This document shows positions 53,120 to 62,680 of a stretch of DNA of 64,000 nt, in pieces. The stretch's first letter is position 1. The number at the start of each line of letters is the position of its first letter. The position numbers and the translations under genes were made by a program. Origin of the DNA: Bacillota bacterium (lineage in GTDB: Bacteria; Bacillota; Clostridia; Lachnospirales; Lachnospiraceae); contig JAEZLH010000020.1 of NCBI GenBank assembly GCA_023435895.1, forward strand, positions 13,094-77,093, written 5' to 3'. Under the pieces are notes generated by a model that saw only the letters and a list, made by a program, of their open reading frames with translations, was not told the origin of the DNA and searched no databases.

Positions 53120-53988
53120 TTAAAATGTATCGTTATCAATATTTTCTGCAATCACTTGCTTTCTCATGTAAATAATCTGTGGTATGGTTGCAAGTAACAT
53201 CAGACATAGGAATGCTATAAAAATACAACAAGTGTTATTACTAGATGATAATCAAATAAACTATACCGATAAGGTATATTATGATACCACTTTTCTCTTG
53301 CCTCGGGACCAGCAAAGTAAATTGCTTGCCATTTACCAGAATCTAGACTATGTTTGATATAGTTAAAAAATTGCTGACATATGGTAATAGGAATAATAGC
53401 GATAATTGCACCAATCACTGGATATATAAGATTCTGACTAATAATAATTTTTTCTAACTGTCCTAAGGACATCCCCGTTGCACGTAGCCTTGCAATGGTT
53501 TGATTTTTCATTTTTATCTTACTATAAAACTTAACTGCAATGGTAATCATACCGACGATAATTAATAACATAATCATTAGGTAATAAACCGCCATAACAC
53601 TTCCTGCATTCCGTTCTAATTTATCTTTTATTTCTGATGCAGAACTATAGGAAATGCCTGAACACTGTGCCATAATTTCATACCAATCTTTATTAGCGGT
53701 GTTGATGCTTGCATTATTTTTTAATTTAAACTCTGCTTCTGTAAAAAGTTTGTCCGGAAGTTCCCAATGACTAAACGTTTCCGGTAAACATACCAGACTA
53801 ATTGCATAAGACGGTTCCTCTTCCGAATTATTTTCATTAAGTACGGAGTATTTCTGTAGCATGGTATCATCATCAAGAACTACGATAGCACCAATTTTTA
53901 CGTTAATATTCTTTCTATGTCCAAAAGCATAAGACGTAAGTGGTACTTCATTATCTGTTTCAGGAATAGTAACCATCTGTTTATATAA
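53120..53988 (-). pseudogene. FtsX-like ABC permease, 5' end lost at the IS border and frameshifted near the 3' end
   Basis: The frame enters from the IS1182 border at 53988 without a start (LYKQMVTIPETDNEV...). It shows the typical FtsX transmembrane region (AVYYLMIMLLIIVGMITIAVKF, IARLRATGMSLGQLEKI). It then hits TAG at about 53215 in a short T-run. One missing T restores the reading IAFLCLMLLATIPQIIYMRKQ to a TAA at 53122-53120. The N-terminal half is not found on the far side of the IS, so the IS insertion was probably followed by a deletion. Confidence 0.85.
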
Positions 53989-54061
53989 GGGCACTGAAAA
54001 AGTCTATCCATATCAGTTGATAGTATAATTATGCTATAAATAAGCAAGGGTGGGTGGAAAA

Positions 54062-55519
54062 ATGCTAAAGGAAAATGTGCAAATGAAATTATCTCAGTAT
54101 AGAAATCTATATGACATTCTTGTCCCAAAGGATAACTTGTTGAGAAAAATCAAAGAAAACATAGATTTTAGCTTCGTAAACCCAATGCTGAAAGAGCAAT
54201 ACTGCGAGAGATTTGGTCGCCCAGCAGCCGAGCCAGAAATGATGTTTAAGTTAATGTTCTTAAAGAAACTGTATGATTTGTCTGATGAACAGCTTGTTCA
54301 GAATGCATATGTAAACATAGCATACAAATATTTTTTGGATTTGGATCCAGAAGACGGAATAATTGACTCAAGCTTGATGACAAAGTTTCGTAAAACTCGT
54401 ATTACTCAGGATGTTTTGGAAGAAATGTTGAAAGAAACAATTCGCCAAGCAATAGATAAGGGAATTATTAAGTCAAATGCCATCATCATTGATTCCACGC
54501 ATACTAGTGCTGCAGCACGACCAAAGTCAGTACCACAGGTGTTGAGAGAATTAAGTAAGCAACTAAGAAAAGAAATATATAAATCTATGTACGATTTGTC
54601 AGAGAAATTCCCTGAAAAGCCAGATATAACTGCAGAGCTTGGAGAAGAATTAGAATATACATACAAGCTGCTAGAATGCACCGGAAAAGAGATTTCGGAA
54701 TGTGAAAACCAAAAAATCAAGAAAATATATCATAGAATAAAGTCGTTGCTGGATACTGACCGAATTCGTGAAATACGATCTAGAAATGATGAAGATGCAC
54801 GTTTCGGCCATAAAACTTCAGCCAGTACTTTTTATGGCTACAAAAATCATATTGCAATGACAGAGGAAAGAATAATTACAGGAGTTGAAGTTACCAGTGG
54901 TGAGGCGTCAGACGGTAAACAACTGGAAACCCTCGTTGAAAAGTCTAAGAAAAATGGAATTAATGTAAAAGAAGTCATTGGAGATATGGCGTATGTCAGC
55001 AAAGAAAACTTGGAGTATTGTGGGGACAATATTGAGTTGATTGCCAAGTCAAATCCTGTGATTACAGGACTGATAAAAAATAGAAATGATGGGTTTGAAT
55101 TCAACAAGGATGCTGGAATGATGCAATGCCCTGCTGGTGAATTAGCAATGCGAGTGGATAAGACAGAACTAGAAAGCGGAAATACTTTTTATAGATATGC
55201 TTTTAGTAAAAAGAAATGCAAAAACTGCCCGTGGAAAGAATCCTGTCCAGCTGTTCATAAATCTGAAAACACATATAGTGTTACGGTTTTAAATGAACGA
55301 AATAGGGCCCGTTTGGATTTTGAGTCGACAGAAGAATTCAACCAAAGGTTAGGAATCCGATACCGAATAGAAGAAAAAAACGGTGAACTAAAACAGGCTC
55401 ATGGGCTTAGAAAAGCCGATTCTATGGGTCTTGATGCCATGCGAATCCAGATGTTTTTTACAGCCTTTACGGTGAATGTAAAGAGAATCGTGAAACTAAC
55501 CGAGAGAAAAGCCGCCTAG
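54062..55519 (+). CDS. IS1182-family transposase
   Basis: This 485-residue DDE transposase starts MLKENVQMKLSQYRNLYDIL and has the N-terminal DUF772-like region (FGRPAAEPEMMFKLMFLKKLYDLSDE). The catalytic core shows AIIIDSTHTSAA (first Asp), VIGDMAYVSKENLEY (second Asp) and RIEEKNGELKQAHGLRKA (Glu). A cysteine group (CKNCPWKESCPAVHK) lies between. No stop or frameshift is seen, so it may be active. The ATG at 54062 follows GGGTGG; the GTG at 54050 is less likely. Confidence 0.93.
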   Translation: MLKENVQMKLSQYRNLYDILVPKDNLLRKIKENIDFSFVNPMLKEQYCERFGRPAAEPEMMFKLMFLKKLYDLSDEQLVQNAYVNIAYKYFLDLDPEDGIIDSSLMTKFRKTRITQDVLEEMLKETIRQAIDKGIIKSNAIIIDSTHTSAAARPKSVPQVLRELSKQLRKEIYKSMYDLSEKFPEKPDITAELGEELEYTYKLLECTGKEISECENQKIKKIYHRIKSLLDTDRIREIRSRNDEDARFGHKTSASTFYGYKNHIAMTEERIITGVEVTSGEASDGKQLETLVEKSKKNGINVKEVIGDMAYVSKENLEYCGDNIELIAKSNPVITGLIKNRNDGFEFNKDAGMMQCPAGELAMRVDKTELESGNTFYRYAFSKKKCKNCPWKESCPAVHKSENTYSVTVLNERNRARLDFESTEEFNQRLGIRYRIEEKNGELKQAHGLRKADSMGLDAMRIQMFFTAFTVNVKRIVKLTERKAA

Positions 55520-55601
55520 ATAAGGCTATTTTTTATTGAAGAATAAAAATAATTACCTTATTTCTATTTTAAGTTTCTCAATTGAATAAACTCACATAGA
55601 A

Positions 55602-55634
55602 ACCCCAGCTTTTATGAAAAAAGCTGGGGTTTTT
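55602..55634 (+). terminator. Terminator at the right end of the insertion sequence
   Basis: ACCCCAGCTTTT pairs with AAAAGCTGGGGT, followed by TTTTT that runs into the right inverted repeat. It ends the transposase transcript inside the element. Confidence 0.85.
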
Positions 55635-55695
55635 CAGTGCCCTTGTTAACAAAGGATTGAGCCATAATTCATACGATATTTAATTATTCAAGTAT

Positions 55696-55866
55696 CTATG
55701 TAATTAAAAGACTTATGCAAAGAAACATCATACCACACCCTACTGTTATAAGAAATCCAAAATTAATTAGAAATATAAATATAAATACCCATTTAAAAGC
55801 AGATATAATAATAAGCAGAATCCCAATACTGCATCCACCTAAAAATGATATAGCAAGAGGTAACAT
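55696..55866 (-). CDS. Small two-helix membrane protein of unknown function
   Basis: The 56-residue frame (MLPLAISFLGGCSIGILLII...) is almost wholly hydrophobic, with two membrane segments (about residues 3-22 and 26-55). AGGAG lies about ten bases ahead of ATG 55866. I do not recognise it. It may be a real small membrane protein or a leftover of genes lost at the IS border. Outside it, the 513 bases between the IS and the AIPR gene show nothing recognisable. Confidence 0.4.
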   Translation of the reverse strand: MLPLAISFLGGCSIGILLIIISAFKWVFIFIFLINFGFLITVGCGMMFLCISLLIT

Positions 55867-56157
55867 AGGCGTATCTCTCCTGGTCTCTTTACTTAATAAA
55901 TGTTATTGATATCAGTATTGGATGTAAGCATCCAGTTTGCTGGCTCAGTCATGCCCATTTTTAATATTTATTGAAAATAAGCTTCTATAATTAATATCAA
56001 GTGAAAAATTAAAAGTATCAGTTATATTATATTGATAAGGTAGTACTTAAGAATAGTTTATATTAACACTGTGAAGAGCATAAAATTTATCAGTCTTTGT
56101 AAATACTGAGCTTTCCCTCAAATTTACAAATTTGAGTTAGCGTTTCGGTATTACGCA

Positions 56158-58203
56158 TCATATTTCTGCAGCCTCTACATCTTCATTATTATCTTCATCG
56201 AGGATTGTAACATTCGCTGCTCTTGGTCCCTTAATTCCATCAAGCATTGTATAGGTAACATCTTTTCCCTTTATATCTTCCCAATCAACGATTTGTCCAT
56301 TATCCTCTTGATGAAAAAAAATGTTATCTGGAAACCTTGTAATAAACCCAAAATACCTTCCATGCTTATCTCGTTTAGGAGTCATAATCTTTCCTCTAAA
56401 CACTTTATGCGTTGTTAATTCAGTTTTCTGTTCAGTAGCATAGACTTTAGGATCATTACGGACTTTAGAGAGCATAAATTGAGTGAATTCTGCAGAATCT
56501 TTTATAGCGTAATAATAGCTTTTCCCTTTAAACTCTATCCATTGAGCTACAATTTCATCAAATAACTCACAAGCCTTATAAGCGAAACTTTGAATAGAGG
56601 TATCATCATCTATGTTTTGCAAAATCCTCTTGCAATATTTGTCAATTTCCTTCTTCGAGTTTAAGTTAGGAGATTCTCCTGAAATTAATTCTTTTGTCAG
56701 TAGCATTATTTGCATTTTATATGGATATTTATTGCTTGGTATTTTTTTCATCCTAAATAAGCTCTCCATCTTCATATACAAGTATGATGCCGTAAAGTAA
56801 GGATAAAATGACTGGTTATCTACAAAAATTTGATTTTTATATGTTTCTAATAGCTTTGATTCATGTCTATGCCCCTCATGCGTTTTATATAGGAAAAGCG
56901 AAACAATACTTTGAATTAATATTTTAAATGTTACTCTCTGGTAAGGTTTAACTAACGGATTATCAAAATATTGTTTGGATCTTCGTTCATAATATATATG
57001 ATCATATGGTTTACATTTCATTGAAGCAAAAAATTCTTCAAGTAATTTATGGAAATCCCTAGTAATTTCAAATGCCTCGTCAAAAACAATATTTTGACGG
57101 TTCGTTCCTTTTACAATCATATTTGCTATTTTTGAACTTTTGGTAGAAATAATTTTGACTATTACGGAGGCATTTTCAACATTAACTCCATCTATAAAAC
57201 TTTTAAAAAGAACGTTGCAGGTTTGACATCCATTTACTATTTGTGGATTTTTTACAGTAATCTTTCTATTTCCCATTTGTGCTTCATCACATACAATTGT
57301 TATTCCATTATTCAAAAGCATAAATCTTTCACAATTTTCTTTTAAAGTTTGTTCCATTTCTGAGTTAATGCTTGTTTCCCCTTGGTAGTCACGAACGTTA
57401 TCTTCAAATAAGGTCTTTCTTATTAGATTCTCATTTGTTCGTAACATATTCACTAAGTCTGTAGCTTTACATAATATTACGCAAGAATTATCAACCTCTT
57501 CAACCTCATTCATTGACATTGAATCAATAAAATTAATTACAGCCGTGTAACAATTTTCATTATTTTTAAGAATATCATTAAAAGCCTGTGAATCTATATA
57601 GTGGAAATTTATGTCCTTATAACATCTTGTTTTTTCAAGCTGATCTTTCATTTCATCGGAATATGCAAGTATATGAGGGGTATTTTCCCATTTACCCATT
57701 ACCACATAATACATTCTAATATTTGGATTATCGTCCCATTTTACCATTATATCATCGGAGAATATATAGTCTCTAATATTATGCCACCTTTCCACATCTT
57801 TATTGAAAGGTTGTTTTATAGATTCATTCAGAAAGTCTTTGACTCCGCTAATAAATTTAGCATATTCGCCTAATTCAAACTTTTCTTTATTTTTAGATTG
57901 CAAAAATATAAATTCAAACTTACCTTTCTTTCCATCATTCAAAATATCATCGATATCAGAAGTAGAGTTTATGAATTTACCATTGAGACTTATTGCTATA
58001 CCATCAATACCCATATCATTACTTCCACCAATACAAATATCATCCAGTAATTCATTATCTGTGGTCAATACATATGGCTGATGCATTGATAAAATATTAA
58101 AGTTAACAAACCTTTCAAATAATTGATCCTCAGTAACTCCATTAACATTTGTATCTTGTGCGTATTTATTCATTTTCACTCTAATTATTGGTTCAATGGT
58201 CAT
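56158..58203 (-). CDS. AIPR-family antiphage-type nuclease with C-terminal cold-shock-like domain
   Basis: This 681-residue protein has three parts. Residues about 20-130 look like a PD-(D/E)xK Mrr-like nuclease: GGSNDMGIDGIAI gives Asp 67, and FIFLQSK gives Gln 102-x-Lys 104. Residues about 260-480 carry AIPR (abortive infection phage resistance) family segments: EDNVRDYQG, FMLLNNGITIVCDE, NPQIVNGCQTCNVLF and VKGTNRQN. Residues about 601-670 resemble a cold-shock/OB domain: GKIMTPKRDKHGRYFGFI with RNP1-like YFGFI, NIFFHQ as RNP2, and a closing KGPRAANVTIL. It stands alone next to an IS, with no modification gene. GGAGG precedes the ATG. A role in phage defence is inferred from the family. 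Confidence 0.88.
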   Translation of the reverse strand: MTIEPIIRVKMNKYAQDTNVNGVTEDQLFERFVNFNILSMHQPYVLTTDNELLDDICIGGSNDMGIDGIAISLNGKFINSTSDIDDILNDGKKGKFEFIFLQSKNKEKFELGEYAKFISGVKDFLNESIKQPFNKDVERWHNIRDYIFSDDIMVKWDDNPNIRMYYVVMGKWENTPHILAYSDEMKDQLEKTRCYKDINFHYIDSQAFNDILKNNENCYTAVINFIDSMSMNEVEEVDNSCVILCKATDLVNMLRTNENLIRKTLFEDNVRDYQGETSINSEMEQTLKENCERFMLLNNGITIVCDEAQMGNRKITVKNPQIVNGCQTCNVLFKSFIDGVNVENASVIVKIISTKSSKIANMIVKGTNRQNIVFDEAFEITRDFHKLLEEFFASMKCKPYDHIYYERRSKQYFDNPLVKPYQRVTFKILIQSIVSLFLYKTHEGHRHESKLLETYKNQIFVDNQSFYPYFTASYLYMKMESLFRMKKIPSNKYPYKMQIMLLTKELISGESPNLNSKKEIDKYCKRILQNIDDDTSIQSFAYKACELFDEIVAQWIEFKGKSYYYAIKDSAEFTQFMLSKVRNDPKVYATEQKTELTTHKVFRGKIMTPKRDKHGRYFGFITRFPDNIFFHQEDNGQIVDWEDIKGKDVTYTMLDGIKGPRAANVTILDEDNNEDVEAAEI

Positions 58204-58486
58204 GGTTTCCTCCTTGAATTAAATATTATATAATACACCTTATCCTTCTACATTTCTACAATTAAATGTAAATTATTCCATGCTTTACAGTTTAGTTTTT
58301 ATACATCGTTTTTATACAAGTTTTTATAAATGTAAAGTCTAGCACAATTTTTTAGGCTACCTTTCATTACCATCACCTCCTCGATTAACTTCACACGTTA
58401 TTCTGAAGTATTTTATAACATAACTATAACTCCTTATGTTGATCTCACATTTTTATGTTTACACGCTCTTCTATAAGACAAGATAA

Positions 58487-58735
58487 GATGATTCCGAAAG
58501 TTTAAATCGAATAAGAGATATCAGATATTTTAAGAATATTATTATAACCAACCAATCTCTGGCGAAGCGCATTGGGCCAACAAATTTCAAACATAAAATC
58601 ACCTTAGTACTTTATAGTTATATTGGATCTAGATATTGCGGCAATAATATTGCAGTATATTTACAATGGAAGGATGGAAAATTTAAGCCTGTTAAAATAT
58701 TAATTGAAACTAACACTCAGCAAATAAACTCCTGA
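58487..58735 (+). other. Open frame without start codon, possible gene remnant
   Basis: A plus-strand frame of 82 codons after a stop reads as plausible protein in its second half (KHKITLVLYSYIGSRYCGNN, VYLQWKDGKFKPVKILI) but has no usable start or ribosome site. I cannot name it; it may be the 3' part of a lost accessory gene. The rest of 58204-59006 contains only the 19-codon frame at 58801 and the tuf terminator. Confidence 0.25.
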
Positions 58736-58800
58736 ATGAAAATACATACTAAACTCATTTGAGTGCCCTTATACAAATGTATTTACAGAAGGAACCAACA

Positions 58801-58860
58801 ATGCAATTAAAAGAAATGCATTTGGATACCGAAACTTTGAGAACTTTAGAAACAGAATAA
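58801..58860 (+). other. 19-residue frame resembling a RiPP-type leader peptide
   Basis: ATG 58801, with AAGGA eight bases upstream, encodes MQLKEMHLDTETLRTLETE and stops. The L-D-x-E-T-L-R-x-L pattern recalls leader peptides of class I lanthipeptides, but no core peptide and no modification genes follow. It is either a decayed precursor or chance. Confidence 0.15.
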
Positions 58861-58942
58861 TGTTAGCCTTAACGTAAAAGTAACCGGAGGAAAAATCCTC
58901 CGATTACTAAAAATCATTTTACCCCAACTCTTGACAAAGAGC

Positions 58943-58983
58943 CGAAAAAAAACCGCAACCCCTCAAAATAAGGGATTGCGGTA
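58943..58983 (-). terminator. Terminator of tuf and the str operon
   Basis: On the minus strand ACCGCAATCCCT pairs with AGGGGTTGCGGT around TATTTTG, followed by TTTTTTT, about 25 bases after the tuf stop codon. Confidence 0.92.
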
Positions 58984-59006
58984 AATTTTTTGATACATAA
59001 TATCAA

Positions 59007-60200
59007 TTATTCAATAATGGTAGCAACTTTACCAGAACCTACAGTTCTACCACCCTCACGGATAGCGAAACCAAGACCCTGCTCCATAGCGATAGGATGA
59101 ATTAATTCAATTCTCATCTCGATGTTATCGCCAGGCATGCACATTTCAACACCTTCAGGAAGGTTGCAAACACCAGTTACGTCAGTTGTTCTGAAGTAGA
59201 ACTGAGGTCTGTAGTTGTTGAAGAAAGGAGTATGACGTCCACCTTCTTCTTTAGTTAATACGTAAACCTGAGCTGTGAATTTCTTATGGCATTTGATTGA
59301 AGCGGGTTTACAAAGAACCTGTCCTCTTTCGATTTCGTTTCTCTGAACACCACGAAGAAGAGCACCGATGTTATCACCAGCCTGAGCCTCATCAAGAAGT
59401 TTACGGAACATTTCGATACCGGTACAAACAACTTTACGAGTCTCTTCTTTGATACCAACGATTTCAACTTCCTCAGATACGTGAAGAACACCACGCTCAA
59501 CACGGCCAGTAGCAACAGTACCACGACCAGTGATGGAGAATACGTCCTCAACAGGCATTAAGAAAGGTTTATCTGTCTCACGCTTCGGATCAGGAATCCA
59601 TGTATCAACTGCGTCAAATAACTCAAGAATCTTGTCACCCCAAGCAGATGTAGGATCTTCAAGTGCTTTAAGAGCGGAACCTTGGATGATAGGTGTATCA
59701 TCGCCAGGGAATTCATACTCGTTTAATAAATCTCTAACTTCCATCTCAACTAACTCAAGAAGTTCCGGATCATCAACCATGTCACACTTGTTCATGAATA
59801 CTACTACATAAGGCACACCAACCTGACGGGAAAGTAAGATATGCTCTTTAGTCTGAGCCATAACACCGTCTGTAGCAGCAACAACAAGGATAGCGCCGTC
59901 CATCTGAGCAGCACCAGTAATCATGTTCTTTACGTAGTCAGCATGTCCAGGGCAGTCAACGTGAGCGTAGTGACGAGCCTTTGACTCATACTCAACGTGA
60001 GCTGTGGATATTGTGATTCCTCTTGCCTTCTCTTCGGGAGCTTTATCGATCTGATCGAAAGCGATAACTTCGCCAGTACCTAATCTCTCATGAAGAGTCT
60101 TTGTGATAGCAGCTGTAAGAGTTGTCTTACCATGGTCAACGTGACCGATTGTACCAATATTACAATGTGGTTTTGATCTGTTAAATTTAGCCTTAGCCAT
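59007..60200 (-). CDS. tuf: Elongation factor Tu
   Basis: EF-Tu delivers aminoacyl-tRNA to the ribosome. The 397-residue GTPase has the G1 motif GHVDHGKTT, switch I RGITISTAHVEY, G3 DCPGHADYV, G4 NKCDMV and the SAL motif GSALKALE. Domains 2 and 3 follow, with GTVATGRVERG and REGGRTVGSGKV at the end. AAGGAGG precedes the ATG. It is the last gene of the rpsL-rpsG-fusA-tuf series and also has its own promoter at 60274-60302. Confidence 0.99.
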   Translation of the reverse strand: MAKAKFNRSKPHCNIGTIGHVDHGKTTLTAAITKTLHERLGTGEVIAFDQIDKAPEEKARGITISTAHVEYESKARHYAHVDCPGHADYVKNMITGAAQMDGAILVVAATDGVMAQTKEHILLSRQVGVPYVVVFMNKCDMVDDPELLELVEMEVRDLLNEYEFPGDDTPIIQGSALKALEDPTSAWGDKILELFDAVDTWIPDPKRETDKPFLMPVEDVFSITGRGTVATGRVERGVLHVSEEVEIVGIKEETRKVVCTGIEMFRKLLDEAQAGDNIGALLRGVQRNEIERGQVLCKPASIKCHKKFTAQVYVLTKEEGGRHTPFFNNYRPQFYFRTTDVTGVCNLPEGVEMCMPGDNIEMRIELIHPIAMEQGLGFAIREGGRTVGSGKVATIIE

Positions 60201-60273
60201 TTTTTAACGTCCTCCTTTAATAAATTATGCTTATTAGCAAATACTCTGTACTATTTTTTGCCTCATATGCCTA

Positions 60274-60302
60274 ATTATATTTCAACTGAGAAATATTTTC
60301 AA
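60274..60302 (-). promoter_or_regulatory. Internal promoter of tuf
   Basis: On the minus strand TTGAAA (60302-60297) and TATAAT (60279-60274) are exactly 17 bases apart, about 75 bases ahead of the tuf start. It allows tuf to be expressed above the rest of the operon. Confidence 0.75.
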
Positions 60303-60349
60303 GCAGAATCAGCGGATATAACAATTTTTTATTTACTTATGTGATCCAG

Positions 60350-60371
60350 GTGAATCGGATGACCGATTCAC
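60350..60371. other. Perfect hairpin in the fusA-tuf spacer
   Basis: GTGAATCGG-ATGA-CCGATTCAC is a 9-bp perfect stem with a 4-base loop 20 bases after the fusA stop. There is no T-run, so it is more likely a processing or stability element than an intrinsic terminator. Confidence 0.5.
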
Positions 60372-60390
60372 ATGCCATCGCTTTCAGTTA

Positions 60391-62508
60391 TTATTTACCT
60401 TTGTTCGTTAAAACCTTCTCCTGAACGCTCTTCGGAACTGCTTCGTAGGAAGCAAAGAACATGGAGTAAGCACCACGTCCCTGTGTCTTAGAACGAAGGG
60501 TTGTGGAATATCCGAACATTTCGGACAACGGAACGAAACCTCTGATTAACTTGGATCCGCTCATGTCTTCTGTACCCTCGATACGACCACGACGGGAGCT
60601 GATATCACCGATAACATCACCCATGTAATCCTCAGGAACAGTAACTTCTACTCTCATGATAGGCTCTAAAAGAACTGCGCCAGCTTTGTGCATCGCATCC
60701 TTGAACGCCATGGAACCTGCGATCTTGAACGCCATTTCACTGGAGTCAACTTCATGGTAAGAACCATCATAGCAAGTAGCTTTAACACCGAGTACCGGAT
60801 AACCACCAAGTACACCGGCTTTGGAAGCCTCTTGAATACCAGCATCTACTGCAGGAACATATTCCTTCGGAATAGCGCCACCAACAACAGCATTAACGAA
60901 TTCGTAAGTCTTCTCAGCATTTGCATCCATAGGCTCGAAACGAACCTTACAGTGACCGTATTGACCACGACCACCGGACTGCTTAGCGTATTTACTATCA
61001 ACTTCAACAGTCTTAGTAAATCCTTCTTTGTAAGCAACCTGAGGAGCACCAACATTAGCTTCTACCTTAAACTCACGAAGAAGTCTGTCTACGATAATCT
61101 CAAGATGGAGCTCGCCCATACCTGCGATAATTGTCTGACCTGTTTCTTCATCGGTATAAGTTCTGAAAGTAGGATCTTCTTCAGCAAGTTTTGCTAAGGA
61201 TTCACCCATCTTATCCTGACCAGCTTTTGTCTTAGGCTCAATTGCTACGTTAATAACCGGTTCAGGGAATTCCATGGATTCGAGAATTACAAAAGCTTTC
61301 TCATCACAGATTGTATCACCAGTAGTGGTAAGCTTTAAGCCTACAGCTGCTGCGATATCTCCGGAGTAAACCTTTTCAATCTCTTCTCTCTTGTTCGCAT
61401 GCATCTGAAGGATACGACCAACACGCTCTTTTTTATTCTTTGTAGAGTTTAATACGTAGGAACCTGAATTTAAGGTACCGGAGTAAACTCTGAAGAATGC
61501 AAGCTTTCCTACGAAAGGATCAGTCATAATCTTAAATGCTAATGCTGCAAAAGGTTCCTCATCACAAGACTTCTTGTGAATTTCATTACCGTCTTCATCC
61601 CAACCTTTGATATCAGGGATATCTGTGGGAGCAGGCATGAATTCAAGTACGGCGTCAAGTAATTTCTGAACACCTTTATTACGATAAGCAGAACCGCAAA
61701 GTACTGGGATAACCTGTACAGCGATAACCGCTCTTCTTAATGCTGCTTTTAACTCTTCATTAGTAGGTTCTTCACCTTCTAAAAATTTCTCAAGTAAATC
61801 ATCATCAGTCTCACAGATAGATTCAACCATTGCAGCTCTGTATAACTCTGCATCGTCCTTTAAATCATCCGGGATTTCTTTGATTTCGATCTGCTCGCCC
61901 TTATCATCTACATAATAATAAGCTTTCATCTCGAACAAATCGATAACGCCCTTGAAAGCGTCTTCCTTACCAATCGGTAACTGGATCGGCACGGCATTTT
62001 TTCCTAATCTGCTCTTGATCATTCTGACAACGTTGAAGAAGTCAGCACCAGAAATGTCCATCTTATTAACGAAAGCCATTCTAGGTACGTTATATTTGTC
62101 AGCCTGACGCCAAACAGTCTCGGACTGAGGCTCAACGCCACCCTTTGCACAGAACACACCAACAGCACTATCAAGTACACGTAAGGAACGCTCAACTTCA
62201 ACTGTGAAGTCTACGTGTCCAGGTGTATCGATGATGTTGATACGGTGCTCTAAAGCGCCGGGAATCTTTTTATGCTCAAATTCTTGGGTCCAATGACAAG
62301 TCGTAGCCGCAGAAGTGATAGTGATACCTCTCTCCTGCTCCTGCTCCATCCAGTCCATAGTAGCAGTACCTTCATGAACCTCACCAATTTTGTAACTAAC
62401 ACCGGTATAGAACAAGATACGCTCGGTAAGTGTTGTCTTACCCGCATCGATGTGAGCCATAATACCGATATTTCTAGTTCTCTCTAACGGATATTCTCTT
62501 CCTGCCAA
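60391..62508 (-). CDS. fusA: Elongation factor G
   Basis: EF-G drives ribosomal translocation and recycling. The 705-residue GTPase has G1 AHIDAGKTT, switch I RGITITSAATT, G3 DTPGHVDFT, G4 NKMD, and the usual domains II-V, with EEDPTFRTYTDEETGQT in domain III and HKAGAVLLEPIMRVEV in domain IV/V. The TTG at 62508 gives the canonical start (M)AGREYPLERTRNIG and lies eight bases after AAGGAGG; upstream in-frame codons lack a site. Confidence 0.98.
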   Translation of the reverse strand: MAGREYPLERTRNIGIMAHIDAGKTTLTERILFYTGVSYKIGEVHEGTATMDWMEQEQERGITITSAATTCHWTQEFEHKKIPGALEHRINIIDTPGHVDFTVEVERSLRVLDSAVGVFCAKGGVEPQSETVWRQADKYNVPRMAFVNKMDISGADFFNVVRMIKSRLGKNAVPIQLPIGKEDAFKGVIDLFEMKAYYYVDDKGEQIEIKEIPDDLKDDAELYRAAMVESICETDDDLLEKFLEGEEPTNEELKAALRRAVIAVQVIPVLCGSAYRNKGVQKLLDAVLEFMPAPTDIPDIKGWDEDGNEIHKKSCDEEPFAALAFKIMTDPFVGKLAFFRVYSGTLNSGSYVLNSTKNKKERVGRILQMHANKREEIEKVYSGDIAAAVGLKLTTTGDTICDEKAFVILESMEFPEPVINVAIEPKTKAGQDKMGESLAKLAEEDPTFRTYTDEETGQTIIAGMGELHLEIIVDRLLREFKVEANVGAPQVAYKEGFTKTVEVDSKYAKQSGGRGQYGHCKVRFEPMDANAEKTYEFVNAVVGGAIPKEYVPAVDAGIQEASKAGVLGGYPVLGVKATCYDGSYHEVDSSEMAFKIAGSMAFKDAMHKAGAVLLEPIMRVEVTVPEDYMGDVIGDISSRRGRIEGTEDMSGSKLIRGFVPLSEMFGYSTTLRSKTQGRGAYSMFFASYEAVPKSVQEKVLTNKGK

Positions 62509-62557
62509 GGATAATTCCTCCTTAAAATATGACAAGTGAATTATCATTATTGATTAC

Positions 62558-62579
62558 GCGAAGCGGCAAGCCGCTTCGC
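62558..62579. other. Perfect hairpin in the rpsG-fusA spacer
   Basis: GCGAAGCGG-CAAG-CCGCTTCGC is a GC-rich 9-bp stem without a T-run within the 172-base spacer. It is probably an mRNA processing or stability element. Confidence 0.5.
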
Positions 62580-62680
62580 ATTCCTCATATTGTATGAAAT
62601 TCCTCTTGTATGAAAGAATGATAAATCGATTCTCAAGTATCATGTTTCCTTCAAAGTAGAACATGCCGAGGTAATTTATC

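Larger units (their letters stand above)
53987..55644 (+). mobile_element. IS1182-type insertion sequence, apparently intact
   Basis: The ends are 15-bp perfect inverted repeats, AAGGGCACTGAAAAA at 53987-54001 and TTTTTCAGTGCCCTT at 55630-55644. They enclose one transposase gene and an internal terminator. The flanking bases (left TTTATAT, right GTTAACA) show no target duplication, so one flank has been deleted or recombined after insertion. It interrupts an FtsX-type permease gene. Confidence 0.88.
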
